64,000 nt of DNA from Polytrichum commune (lineage: Eukaryota > Streptophyta > Polytrichopsida > Polytrichales > Polytrichaceae): NCBI GenBank assembly GCA_950295325.1, contig OX485804.1, positions 36,878,429 through 36,942,428 on the forward strand. Reading direction: 5' to 3'. Every line of letters begins with the position of its first letter. Within the stretch, counting starts at the first letter, position 1. A program made the translations under genes and the position numbers. Under the pieces are notes generated by a model that saw only the letters and a list, made by a program, of their open reading frames with translations, had not been told where the DNA came from and did no database searches. Of this stretch, positions 12,002-24,200 are shown one piece after another.

Positions 12002-15000
12002 GAGTGTGAGCCCAAGATTGTGCCCATGAGTAATTAATTTAAAGGCAAAGTAATCTTGGTGTTGAAAGCAATGTAAGAACTCGAGAAACACTCAAAGATA
12101 AGAGGAACCAAAGTTAAGGTAAGTTAAGGTAACGTAAGCTAAGTTGAAAAGCTATGTTAAAAGGCAAGGAGAAGGGAAAAGAGAAGAAAAAAAATCAAGT
12201 GCTAAGCTCATTTTTTTCTTTATGCTGCCCCAAAGATGTTGTGCAGTGCGGGAAAAAAGGAGAAAGTTGGAGGGGTCTCGAGAACTCGGGTAGGAGAGTC
12301 TCATTACACGAGGAGCAAGAGGGAGAATGAGGGAGGAGGCGGAAGCCCTATTGCGTTGAGAAGCTTCTGGGTGCCCTCGTGCCGGAGAGAGAGGATTTTG
12401 GGTTGTGGACTTGAGGATAGCAATCTTGGGTAGGGGGAATGGACCTCATGACTAAGGTGAGTTAGAGGGGGGTGAGAGCGAGCAAGAGAGAGTTGTGATC
12501 TGGTCGTGGTGCGAGTAAGTTAGTTTGTGAGTGAATCAAAGCTCAGACGCTGTAAGGAGTAGTAATGTAGAGTTTGGAGCATGAGTGTGGAGTAAATGTG
12601 TTTCGGAAGGTTATGAAGAAGAGATCGATGTCGGAGAGGAAGAATGATGGGTTCTATATTGTGAGAGAAACTTACCCGGTCTCAAATGGACGCCTTGGCC
12701 CGGTCGCCTTGGCTCTGGACCACCTGGAAGTTGGAGAGACAGTGCTTGAGCACTAGTAAAGCAACAAGAGAGGTAATTGAGAGAGGTCTGCATAGCAAGG
12801 AACCGGATGGCTATGAGGAGCTGTGCATCCGAAGTGAAGCCTAGAGGAGCAAGGGATGGGGAAGCTATGGATCGAGCAAGCAAGGGAGGGTTGTTGGTGT
12901 GCCTACCTACGTGGGGCAAGGTGCAAGTAGCCACATCCCCATTGCCATGACATCTTCCGCATCCTCATTCCTGCACAGCATGCTGAGGCCCCGCGCATCA
13001 CCACCACGATGCGCGCATCTGTCTTTTAATCAAGTTGAGTTATCTAACTATTTTGTTCGGTGGACAGTAGGCCAATTTAGATCCTCGTAAGGGTTCATGT
13101 AACTTATGGACTGTCGTTGTGATTCCTTGGGAATTTAATTTGTCGTTGTTGCAAGTAAGTCTCACCAGAAGGTCTCATTCGATGCTTATGGAATTCAGGC
13201 CGGAGGTATGCCTTGTTAAAGTTTTGTAGGTTTCTCTCCAAATGACAGTGTTGCTGTTGCGTACCCTCGTTCAAGGAGCTTTTGTTGAAGCATTGGAGTG
13301 GATTGAATTGCAACATTAGAGATATCAATGTTTTGCAGGCTTAGGGTTCATGCTTGAGTTAAGTTTTCACTTTTCAAGTGTTTTTGGCGTTGAAACGGTA
13401 AGTACAAGTTTCAGTATGCATAGATCGATGAACTTCGAAAGCCTCTTAATTCTAAATTGGAGTGATTGAGGAGTAGGCTATTGACTTGCAGTGCAGCTAT
13501 AACTCAGTTTAGCCTGAAAGGAAAAATTGATTTGGATTTCTGGTTGAGAGGTTCCACAATGATTTCACTTTGTATGCGAGGAGGTGAGAATCATTGATGG
13601 GGAGTAGGAATTGGTGTAGCCATTGAGTTGCGTTGCGTACTTAGAACTTGTAGCTTCTGGAAATCATTAAGACTGGAGCTCAGTTGTACTCTTAGAGTTT
13701 GGAAGTTCAATTTCTCTACCTTTGGCGAGGAGGAGGAACGAGGATCAACAGGTCTCGGATTGGTGAGGGCGGGATAACATTGTCACAATTAATATTGCAA
13801 TGGAACTTGCGTCAATCTCGAGTGTCTTGTCTTGTCACGTGGGCCATTCATCTGCAATCGAAGCCGTAACCTGGATGAGCTTGTGACATCGAATTGGCTA
13901 CCTCATAGAGAGGCTCTAAAATCCTACTGTTGTAGAGGCGGGATGAACACCATCAATTAGCGATAGGGTAAATGCACTTTCAGGAAAATTATCGCCGAAG
14001 TTACTTTCAACTAACCTAGAAATAGGCCACTTGCACTTAGATAAGGTTGCAGTATTGATTTAGCTAGCTCACTTGGCAAGGAGAAGAAGAGGACTCTACA
14101 TGCAGAGATGGGTTTTCTTTCAAGCTACCATGGTGAATTTGGTTGTCTGTGTTCAATTTTGTAGGGTGGAGGTCAGGTGTTTGGAGTGTTGGTTGTGGGA
14201 AGGAAGTGTGGATTTGAGTGGTGGTGCAGGTGAAGAGTATGAAGTGCCGCACCAACTTAGGCAACCAACATGCAGTTGGGCTGAGGCGTGCGACTGCCAT
14301 GGAACCGCCCTTGGACACTCTCTTGTGAACAGATGAGAACGCCATGGGCATCAGAGCGTTTTTACTTAGTGGGTCGCCACGACATTGGAGTAAATGGTCA
14401 GCGGCTTCAGCAACTTTTTGAAGGTAGTTACTTGAGTCTTCAAGGATTAGACCTTGGAGCACTTGTAGTGTAGGGGGATGTGTTGGACGGCGCATCATCG
14501 GATTATGCTCGAGGGGAAGGCTGCCGTAGGTAGATGCTGAGTGCAGGGCAATGCGGCATGAGAGAACCCAAGCTTGAACACTTGCTTCACCTTGGTTACC
14601 ACTAACTGGCCTTGTGGACTGGAGTGAATAAGGGGAAGGAAACACACTAGCTCAGGTTTTGATGAAAAACTTTTACACGTAAGAAGGAAGTAATGGATTG
14701 TTATGGAGGAAGTGGTATTGATACCAAGGGGCGGGAGTTGAAAAGGTAGATGTAGTGTTACATTGACACTGCAATGTAATTAAGTATTTATAAGTAATTG
14801 AGTGTTCATTGATCATGTAGTGCAATTAACATCCCACTTTCCCCTTAATGTTGAGTTAAATGGAATGTTCAATTAGAAAATAGGAAGCAAACACTAGTGT
14901 GAAGTTGAACCCTCCACATGGAGTAGGATGCAATCAAGGGTGGGGAGGATTCTTGCTCACAATTGAGATGTACTGCTTTGTTGTGTCATGTAATTCTTAG

Positions 15001-15703
15001 GCCCTTTAAGTAGGGGTGTTCACATGTTGATAATAGGTAGAGCCATGTGTCTTTGTCATTGTTGGAGTTGGAGTTTTGATGTGTGAGGGGCCACAATACA
15101 ATAATCTCCCACTTAAGTACGCACCCGTTTAAGTACGCATCCCGGTTAAGTGCGCAATTTTTTTTCATACTTCATTGTTTGAACATGTCATGCAGAGTCA
15201 TTTGCCGCAAATGCATGAATTTTTTATGCTTGACATTCAATGTCAGTTTGTTAACGTTTTGATGAAACATCTCAAATGATCGTCACAGTTCATCATACAT
15301 TTGTCCAACTTCCGTTTGAACATCATAACAAAGCAATTGGTCGTCGATGTCGAGGACAGTGATGTGTAGAGCCTTCAAAGCCTTTGAAGTTGGTAGCACT
15401 TTTAGATTCATAAATATCTTGATAGGCTAGATTTCGTCATCGATAGGTGGTTCTTCTTCAATTTGCATCATTTCTAGAACTTCATCAATGTACTCCAACA
15501 TAACAACACAACATTTTTTGTTGTTTGCATCATTGATATTTTTAAAACCGCTCGTTTCTTATGGTTCGATGGAGATTTGCAAAGTATGCACCTACCAACT
15601 AAGTGTGCACCAACGACTCCACTTCAAAGTGTGTACTTAAGCGGGAGACTATTGTATATTCTTCATTTGGTTACCCATGTACTAGGCAAATCTGAATTTT
15701 AGA
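12002..15703. mobile_element. 3.7-kb insertion splitting the LINE, 11-bp flanking direct repeat
   Basis: GTTTGGGTGAT occurs at 11991-12001 and 15704-15714. LINE coding sequence reads toward both junctions (ITQTL on each side). The insert opens with GAGTGTGAGCCCAAG, so an LTR-like TGTGAGCCC motif sits at 12005. No TG...CA pair or tRNA primer site was found, so its class is uncertain. 12230-14650 is GC-richer with unconvincing open frames (the longest is 14064-14645 minus, Pro/Ser/Thr-rich). It contains the TIR element at 15099-15654. Confidence 0.5.
15099..15654. mobile_element. TA-flanked TIR element with subterminal repeats
   Basis: The inverted ends are CAATAATCTCCCACTTAAGT and the complement of ACTTAAGCGGGAGACTATTG, with TA outside both (15097-15098, 15655-15656). 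Inside the left end TTAAGTACGCAYCC-like motifs recur three times. The right end has related AAGTGTGCACC motifs. Repeated subterminal sites suggest transposase binding. No transposase frame is present (556 bp). Confidence 0.65.
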
Positions 15704-16119
15704 GTTTGGGTGATTTGGGCGTTTGTCACACTTTCATTTTTTCATAAGTGGTTGGAAAGTTTCTAGTTTATTTGAGTGTTTGATAACCATTTTTCCACGT
15801 ATGAAGAATTGTGTTTGGTTGTTATAAATTCCCGATTTCTATGTTCTTTTGTTACGAATGTGTGGAGGTTGCGAATGGCTCCGTCATGTGTGGCCGTTGG
15901 GCAACTTGCTAGCCAGTAGGGAGTAGGGTGAGTTATGTGTATGTGAGGTGTAGTGGTTGGTTTTTCTTTAAGTGTTCCTTCATTGGCTAATGTATTAGCA
16001 ATTTTGTTTCTGGTAATGCTTGAGTGCGCGTACACTTTGTGTACGTGGATGTGATGTTGATGTTTTAAACATGTGATGTTGCCGCCATTTTGACTTTCTT
16101 GAAAATCTAAAAACAACAA
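15704..16119 (-). pseudogene. Non-LTR retrotransposon RNase H fragment
   Basis: The minus-strand frame 16119-15763 contains VHKVYAHSSITRNKIANTLA. This matches the C-terminal part of LINE-type RNase H domains (K-V-x-A-H-S-x-I-x-x-N-x-x-A-D-x-L-A). The final conserved Asp is Asn here. A stop follows at 15763 and degraded coding text continues to the junction at 15704. It is upstream, in transcription order, of the endonuclease fragment at 11345-12001. The reverse transcriptase core is absent and was probably lost where the MULE at 16150 begins. Confidence 0.7.
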
Positions 16120-16149
16120 ACATTGATCTTATAAGGCATGCACATGACA

Positions 16150-19100
16150 ACATGGTAACCAACCCACAACTTGATTAACTAGGCCCAATAATTGATCCCA
16201 CAATTTGAATTCAATTGCAACCTTGTTCTTGTTGATATTGAGTTGCATGTCAAGAATCTTCACCATGTATTCAAATTCCTTCTTGACACAAAATTGACCT
16301 ATATGCCTTTGGTTCATGTGAAGATGAGCGGGAACATTTTCATAAGGAAGCAAAGAATATTTTTGTATAAATATTCAAAAACAACCTTGAACCTAAATCG
16401 ATCCTTACATTTCAACCATAGGGTCGAAAGAACATAGGATCTAAAAAAGATGTTTATTTCCCCTTATTATACATGTGTTTATCTATGTTACTGTTGTTAT
16501 CAAAGAAAAATTATATGGATTCAAAAATAGGTTGCTAGCATTTTTTATGAATATTATCACAATCTGTAGATTCACATTCACGGAGAGCATTCGGGATATA
16601 TACCGGGATCGAACGAAGATATTTTATTTTTATGCCTTCATCCCATGGCCATATTTCATTGCATAGAAAATCTCCACAACCTTAATGACGTGCAATTAGC
16701 CTTAATGGTTGCAAGAATGTGAGCCGATGGTTTGTGTAAAGAGGCAAAATCCTACGAACAAGTTTCATGTAGGTTTTTTTCAACATCAAATGATGTTAGT
16801 AATCTAGCTTATAGCATGCAAAAAAAACAAGATATGCACAATGATGATTGGATAAACGTCAATAATGGGGTTGAAGACTGGATGACTAAATGATGTGATC
16901 GTTTTTTATCAACCTTACAATCCTACCAATGAAGACCCAAAAAAAATACCTTTTGTATTTGTTATACAAACGAAATGGATGAGAGAATTAGCACTTTGGA
17001 TTACCCCTGAATTTGCATGGGTACTCTCTACTTTCAAGACGAACCAATATGGTTTGCTCCTGTATGCGGCAATGTGCCCAAATGCTAGAGGTTTGGGGAT
17101 GCCCATATTTCTTATGTTATGTTCATCTAATGTTAAAAGTGGCCAAAAAAACATGGCCTTGAGATTGACGATAAAAGTTTTTTTTGATAAGATGGGACAT
17201 GTACGTCCAAATGCTATTATCATTGATAAATGTGTGACCAAATTTAATGCCTTAAAAGACCTTATTGGCGAAGATTTATGGTGTTGGGAAATCAATGAAA
17301 CATGCAAAGTACAAATAAAGTGTCATATTTTGTTATATTAGTTTCATGTTAAAAAGGCTTGGAATGAGAACCTTTTACCAAAAATTCCCGAGTTGAAAAA
17401 AATGGGTTTATACAAACACATGTGTGAATTATTGGAGTGTATCATGGAGGAGGCATTCAACATAAAATATGAGGAATTTAAAATCACATGTGTAAACGAA
17501 CGTGATGTATTGAACTACGTGGCTCCTGGGTGGGCAGGGATTGAATCCCAATGGCGTGGAATGTGGCCTCACTATAATCGGCTATATGAACATCGGTTTG
17601 TCCACACCACAAATCTTATTGAAAGATTATGGCATTATATCAAATATACACTATTGCGAAGAAAAGTGAACTAGAGGCTAAATACATTGGTGTGGACACT
17701 TATAGGTGAGTGACTTAGCCCCCCCCCCTTTTACACTAGAGCTTGAATTTAAAGGTTAAAGAAAAGAACCAAATTCTCATTGGTAAGTACACTTTTACGC
17801 ATGCTTGTTCATTGAAACCCATTTAATACATAAGTTTTTAATTCAAGATATAGAACGTTTTAATGGGCTTACAACGTTTCAATAATGTCTTCATGGATCC
17901 CTATGGAGTAACTACAACAAACTCTTGGTTTTGTATAAGTTCTCAATCAAAATCATAAGCTATTGCATGAACGAGTAAATGATTTGTCTCTAATTTTTGT
18001 CCATTGGTATTTATAACACGTAGGTGAAAATGGGAGCGGCTCACATTTTGGTGGAGGAATATCAGTCAATCATTATTGGCATGTTAATTCATTAAGAAAA
18101 TCTGGAAAACATTCAACACGTGGTCAAGACAAACACTACACAACAAGATTGCAAAGGGCAACTCAAATTGTTGAAAATTACCGAAATGATCTAGAAGGAC
18201 ATCTACAAATAATTGATCCATATAGTATGAAATTTTTGATTCAAAGTCAAACAAACCCATAAACTTGGTATGCATTAAACCTAAGTCTTGAGTGTTGTGA
18301 GTGCAATGACCAAGTGCATATATGTAAGCATATGTTGGCTGTACGGATGTTATTTGATCGGGAGTTAAAACATTTGATAATATTATTGTCATTAAATGAA
18401 GAGGGATTTTTACATGTTGTACATGAAAATTTTGAGGTTGAAGCTTCAATTCAAGTGGGAAGGTCAATAGAGAATGAAATATTATTTGACAATGAAGAAA
18501 ACAATCCAAAAGGTATGTTAGAAACTTGACTCATATACAAACTTGTCATTGTCTGGAATTGGAAAACCATTAGCTACATATAATGAGAATTTTAAAGTAG
18601 TTAACATGAGTGGTAGAGTTTATATGGCCATTTAATGAGATATGTGGAGAAAATTGATATATAAGTACAAATTGGGTTGATATCTAGGTATAGACATTGC
18701 ACAATTTATTAAATTACCTTATGGTTTGAGTTATTGATCGTAAAATCATCTTTTTTGCAGAGGCAGTTATGGATGTTGAAGGTGAAGGTGGCATGATATC
18801 TAATGACACAAATGTCAGTATGCTTCCATTATCTTTGGAAGATGAACCCATGGAAGATTTGGGCACCCAAGTTAGTCAAGGGACTAATATTACTGTTGAT
18901 TCCGTAAATGATAGGATTCAAACCATAATAAGTGATTTTTTCATGCGAGATAAAATGAGTTTACTAACTCAACCACAACTTGATGCCTTGGACAAAGCGG
19001 TGAAGGTGTTTGGGAGAACCACAAAATCAATATTTAATCCTAGGATTACACCCAAAGCAATTGGTCTACCTCGTACAGGAACAAATATTTCTTCTATCCA

Positions 19101-19533
19101 AGCTCATGTGACTAGGACAAGATTTGGTCACGGGAGGCCTTGGAGGGGAGAGGACACAATGGTCACCATGGAAGATGATATGACCCAACCTTCTGTTTCA
19201 ACCAAGGCAAGCACGAAAGTATTTCCACATACAAGGGGAAAACACCAACAAGAAAATGTTGCCCGAAAACAAAAGCGAGTACAATTTCCAAATGTTTTTA
19301 AGCAGAAATGTCGTGTATGCGGAGACTATAATATCATTTTATCTAGTTATGATTCCACCTCATGTAGGAATTGTGCTTCGCAAGTGACTAGAGGCGAGTT
19401 GGAATTTGGAACAATTGGCATTGAAGGTACATTGGTTGGAAAGATGGTTAAAATTTTCAATGACAAAACAAACAAATGGTATATTAGTAGGCTATTATGT
19501 TACAACCATTGCAAGGAGGGAGACTATTCATAA
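16150..19533 (+). pseudogene. MULE transposase pseudogene (FAR1/SWIM type)
   Basis: Four recognisable pieces lie in order. The first, 16895-17341, includes STFKTNQYGLLLYAAM and IIIDK of the MULE catalytic core. The second, 17393-17674, is in the same frame and carries TNLIERLWHYIK. The third, about 18030-18512, has the SWIM zinc finger CECNDQVHICKH. The fourth, 18769-19533, is a C-terminal exon with a CxxC...CxxC ribbon (CRVCG...CRNC). The last intron is credible: donor AAAG/GTATGT at 18512 and acceptor TTTTTTGCAG at 18760, phase 1 on both sides. Damage: TAG at 17339-17341 where TGG is expected before FHVKKAW, TAG at 17672, TAA at 18260, and a frame change near 16885-16900. The Asp usually just before STFKTN is missing. 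Eroded coding text extends upstream to about 16150. No terminal inverted repeats were identified. Confidence 0.85.
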
Positions 19534-20138
19534 TCATATAGCATAGAATTACAACATAATGATAATGTCATTAGAGGCATTACATTTCCAGATGAAAATA
19601 TTCGATTTGCTTGATAACAGGCATAAAACATAGATTATGTAATGTAGGGGTGACACTTAGTATAATACAATTATTTACTAATGTATGTGGGCCTTTTGTG
19701 GTCACTCTTCTTACTTGGACATGTATATTTGAGTGGTATATGTGCAGTCTTGAAGTTAGGTATGGACAAATAAGTGTTGAGATATAATGAGATTGTACTA
19801 TGTAATTCAAGTAAAATATGATTATATTTTAAAACATTTAGCACAATTGGGAGGGCTTACTTATCGTATAAAGAGACTAGGAATCGCCATTTAGACCTAT
19901 TATTATTTCTGTATTTAAAGTTCGATTTTGAAAACTTGAAATGTTCACAACCAATAAGCAGAGGAAACCATTTTCAATCCAGTAAGGTAGATGTGCCTAA
20001 TTAAGTTTGTGACCCTAAACGAACACCTATGATTAGGTGAAGTGTGGCTAGAGCTTGGTTGTCAATGTAAGAACGGACACCAAAAATACATTTCTTGAAA
20101 AGATAGAGGACAACGTGTTGAGAACTTATTAAACATGC
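19534..20138. repeat. Dispersed repeat, left part (interrupted by the MITE at 20142)
   Basis: From about 19985 the text (AAGGTAGATGTGCCTAATTA, AAGAACGGACACCAAAAA) matches a diverged family also at 23670-24020, 25720-25820 and 31545-31900. It resumes at 20668. 19534-19980 is MULE 3' flank with nothing recognised. Confidence 0.55.
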
Positions 20139-20141
20139 TAA

Positions 20142-20664
20142 TGCCCCCTTCCCACCTGACTTTAGCTAAGACTACAAGTCGGTTCTAACAACCCGGCCTT
20201 CACACCATCAACATTATCTTGTGCCAAACCTAGTTGGCAAATGATGTGGCATGGCTTAAAAGTGGAGGTTTTAAGCCTCAAGCACCGACCCTCCCATCGG
20301 TACCTAAACATGAGGCAGGAATATAGGACCTTTGAAAGTGTCGCCTCTTGCCCTTGTGATTGGTTGCTTTTTAGTCTTACCTATGAGGGCACGAGGAGCT
20401 TCATTAACAAAAACCAATGGTAAGATAGGTGAGTAGTAAGGCATTTGGGGATGGGACAAAAACTACCCAACATGTTATTGCTTGGTAGATAAAAACAATG
20501 AACATGTGTGAAAGCTATTTAACTAAAAGCTCCTTGAAAATCTCTGGAGCAAGTTCTTGTAGGTGCATAGGGATAGCCGGATGCCTCCACTAGAACTACG
20601 GGAGCTTTACCCGATTCCTAGGAAATACGTTGGGTCTTAGCTAAAGTCAGGTGGGAAGGGGGCA
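20142..20664. mobile_element. PIF/Harbinger-like MITE, perfect 31-bp TIRs
   Basis: The left end TGCCCCCTTCCCACCTGACT (31 bp in all, to 20172) is repeated exactly in inverse at 20634-20664. TAA flanks both sides (20139-20141, 20665-20667), the 3-bp duplication of PIF/Harbinger. The perfect TIRs suggest recent movement. There is no transposase frame. Confidence 0.85.
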
Positions 20665-20667
20665 TAA

Positions 20668-20903
20668 ATGGAACAAGCAACATAATTGGGGATGCCAAAA
20701 TGATATTTGTTTTAACTTAAAGAATATTCATTATAATAGTGAATAGAATATTCATCTAAGCTCCTCAAAATATGAGGGAAGTGGGTACATGCACAAATTG
20801 GATTTGCTAATCATCTCGCACTAATTGCATGTTTGGCATCCTAGTATCCTAGTACATGAAGTGGGTGCAAAAAGAAAATGTCCGTTAAAGACCCGGTTAC
20901 CTT
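20668..20903. repeat. Dispersed repeat, right part
   Basis: Continues the family interrupted by the MITE. CAAATTGGATTTGCTAATCA and GAAGTGGGTGCA correspond to similar text at 23960-24020 and 31815-31885. Confidence 0.5.
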
Positions 20904-20912
20904 ACAATGTTG

Positions 20913-22213
20913 GGCTAGGGTGAACCAACTCCCACACTCGTACCCTCGGGGGATGAAGGCCTCGCGGATGACACTGAAAACTTCATCCTTCTTTATGGGG
21001 AAGCCCCCCCCTTAGAAAGGGGCAAGCCTCCAAGGAAATTTCTGAACCCGACCGAAAATTACTACCCGCCCCTCCCAACTTCAAAAAAAATATTGCTCTT
21101 GCATTCTTGAAGGCCGCTTGACTACAAATCCCATATTGAGTGCACTTCGCCTTCAAGGTCTAAAATCCAATATATATGTGCACTTCCAATTAGTAAATAA
21201 GCAATTCATTGGGATTTCATTCCGGAAATGAAACCATCAATGAAGCATGTAATCAACTTGGAGGTCAAATAAAATTACAAAATCCTCATTAACATTGAGG
21301 TTATAATTTTTTTGACTTACCATTTGAAATTGTCTTTGTCATTCTAAAATGACACTTAAATTTAGTGTGCTGATTTAGTATGTATATTTTATAATATTTT
21401 AGTAACGCCGCCTACTTTCACAAGTATTCATAAACAATTAATTAATTAATTAAACTACTGGAATTAATTAATTAAATGTAATTACTGGAATAAATAAATA
21501 AATAAATAAAATTGCTGAAATGAATTACTGGAATGAATTGGTTCAGTTAATTACTGGAAGTAATTGAATTATAATTAATTAGTCATACTTAATTTGGTAA
21601 GCACACTTTTCTGATTTATTTGGGCTTAAATAGGATTCATCAGAATTAATTGGACTTAATGACATTAAATCACACTTAATTGGTTTGAATATGTATGAAT
21701 ACTTGTGAAAGTAGGCGGCGTTACTAAAATATTATAAAATATACATACTAAATCAGCACACTAAATTTAAGTGTCATTTTAGAATGACAAAGACAATTTC
21801 AAATGGTAAGTCAAAAAAATTATAACCTCAATGTTAATGAGGATTTTGTAATTTTATTTGACCTCCAAGTTGATTACATGCTTCATTGATGGTTTCATTT
21901 CCGGAATGAAATCCCAATGAATTGCTTATTTACTAATTGGAAGTGCACATATATATTGGATTTTAGACCTTGAAGGCGAAGTGCACTCAATATGGGATTT
22001 GTAGTCAAGCGGCCTTCAAGAATGCAAGAGCAATATTTTTTTTGAAGTTGGGCGGGGCGGGTAGTAATTTTCGGTCGGGTTCAGAAATTTCCTTGGAGGC
22101 TTGCCCCTTTCTAAGGGGGGGGCTTCCCCATAAAGAAGGATGAAGTTTTCAGTGTCATCCGCGAGGCCTTCATCCCCCGAGGGTACGAGTGTGGGAGTTG
22201 GTTCACCCTAGCC
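20913..22213. mobile_element. Long foldback element FB1 (1301 bp), 9-bp target duplication
   Basis: The arms, 20913-21432 and 21694-22213 (520 bp each), are near-perfect inverted repeats around a 261-bp AT-rich loop. Termini are GGCTAGGGTGAACC and its complement. ACAATGTTG flanks at 20904-20912 and 22214-22222, a 9-bp duplication typical of Mutator-like elements. The inner arm (from AAATTTCTGAACCCGACCG) is shared with FB2 and FB3; the outer ~119 bp are not. The loop runs opposite in orientation to the FB3 loop. No coding frame. Confidence 0.93.
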
Positions 22214-22222
22214 ACAATGTTG

Positions 22223-23593
22223 GGCGAAGTTAGAAGTGCCCACATTGCTTCCAAGTTGTAAATCCACGTGTGAGTACATAAAAGAATCGACCCAACCTTA
22301 GTCGTCCTTTGCCACTTAGCAAGTAAGCCTAACCAAGTAGTTAGTTAGTAGTAAGTAGGCCTAACCAAGTAGTTATTTACAATGATTGAGGAGAACCGTC
22401 AGTTAGTTACAAATGAACCGGTTGAATTTGAGAAATAACCGGTTGAACTTCAAAACTGTAAGAAAATTACCGATCATTTTAGAGGAATTTATAGAATATA
22501 CCCCAATTTCATAATGGAAACCGGAGGATGTCAACACGTAACCGGTTGGACTTGCAAACACTAGGATCTCAACCGATTATGCCCTAAAATCTCCCCAATC
22601 ACTGGTTATTTAGTAGTAAGTAGGCCTAGTCATATAGAAAGGAATCCTACCTAGCCACCCTAACCGCCTAGCCCGCACAACACATTGAATTGTAAACCCA
22701 ATTTAAATTCAACGAGACCATAGCCTGACTCACATACGGTAGGCTATCATGAATTTATGCACAGCCAAACGATAGTCCAACTCCAAGAGTCACTCCTTGA
22801 GAGATTAAACAGTTAGGATGCTAGCCCAATTACCCCAATTACCCTGGCCTTATTTCCAAAATAAGAAACCACTCAAAATTCCCCTTAACAGACTATAGAG
22901 GAACAAATCAACTGCAATTACTCGGGTCTTGCACTTACAACCTATAGCTTCAGGCTGAGATTTTATAAACAATTATGGGAACTTGAAACTAACGAATCCC
23001 TCTTTGTTTACTGAGCATTCGAGTCACATTTCAATTATACCATGACTTTGAATTCCAAACAAGAATCAAAGTAGTCCAATTCATTCACCTTGGATTAGTA
23101 TTAAACACTTGACTCCACAAACACTTGACTGGCAAATATGCCTTGTATGTACATGCGGCAAGTCACAAAAGATGCTTGGTGTTAATTTACTTTGACCAGT
23201 TACAAAATCCGCAGAGCCCCGGTATCTAAAAAAAACTGAAGTTCGGGGGGCCTCTACTAAAAACTGCCCTCCTTATATACCTTTACTATCTAGATATGAA
23301 GATTCATGCCCATCTCCATCAAACTATGGCCCTTGTAATCCCTATTTTATGACATCTCGGGACCTTAGTCTATTTGCATGTGCTAAATTAAGAAAATGTA
23401 ATTCATATGAAGTCTTATTCTCATTAGAATCTTATTTGCATTAAGAGTAGGCAACAAATCAATATCACACAACCATAAAAGTTTAGGGTAATAATCTAGA
23501 TTAACTCTACAAAGTGTATGCGAATCCACGTCACCATCCGTATATTCTCATGATGAATAGTAGTTCAAACCATTGATGTGAGCTTTCTTAACC

Positions 23594-23594
<1 letters not shown>
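22223..23594. other. Unassigned intergenic DNA
   Basis: AT-rich. Short motifs such as AACCGGTTGAACTT and TAGTTAGTAGTAAGTAGGCC recur locally at 22330-22620, hinting at an old tandem repeat. No gene seen. Confidence 0.45.

Positions 23595-23637
<43 letters not shown>
23595..23637. repeat. (TTA)n microsatellite
   Basis: About 14 uninterrupted TTA/ATT units. Confidence 0.97.
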
Positions 23638-23669
23638 GATTGACTTGAAGAAGCTCCAAGAAGCTCCAA

Positions 23670-24200
23670 CATAAGGTAGACGTGCCTAAATCAAACATAG
23701 AAATAAGTTGGGCACCTATATTTGAGTGGTATGCGATTAGGTTCACATCTAAGAACGGACATAAAAAAGACACATGTCTAAAAAAGATTGGACTACTAGA
23801 TCAAATTATGTTGATCATTTTGAGTTCAATAGTCAACACGATTGTGGGTTGAACTTATATGACCAACTAATGAATAACAAAATCTTCACTTAGACAATGC
23901 ATAAGATATTCATATGACCTCTGAAAATTACGAGACAAATGACTATGGTCAAGATTTGGATTTCCTAATTATGTCACGCTAATAGGATGTTTCATATTCT
24001 ATGAGAAGCGGGTGCAGATAAAAAAAAATCCATCTAGGGCATATCTACCTTAGGTTGTTGTGAGAGAATGCTCTTAAGGTCTCCACACTTGACATTAGAG
24101 AACCCTAGAGAGTGGGTTCTTAGGGTCGATTATCTTTTAAGGTACAAAGAATTCACACTTACATGGTATTAGCTCCAGAGTGAGGTGGCACTAGTACAGA
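23670..24200. repeat. Dispersed repeat ending in an LTR/primer-site-like junction
   Basis: Member of the AAGGTAGAC-TGCCTAA family. At 24137-24177 TCTTTTAAGGTACAAAGAAT, TTCACACTTACA and TGGTATTAGCTCC follow one another. The same string recurs at 30494-30543. TGGTATTAG resembles the primer site for initiator tRNA-Met used by many plant retrotransposons, so CA/TGGTAT could be an LTR end (inference). Confidence 0.4.

Noticed and set aside
14064-14645. 193-residue minus-strand open frame
   Set aside because: No recognisable domain; lies in the 3.7-kb insertion and overlaps open plus-strand frames.
12005-15703. Full LTR retrotransposon starting at TGTGAGCCC
   Set aside because: No matching right LTR, no TG...CA pair with a 4-6-bp duplication and no gag/pol frame. 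The only flanking repeat is 11 bp and offset by 3 bp from the motif.
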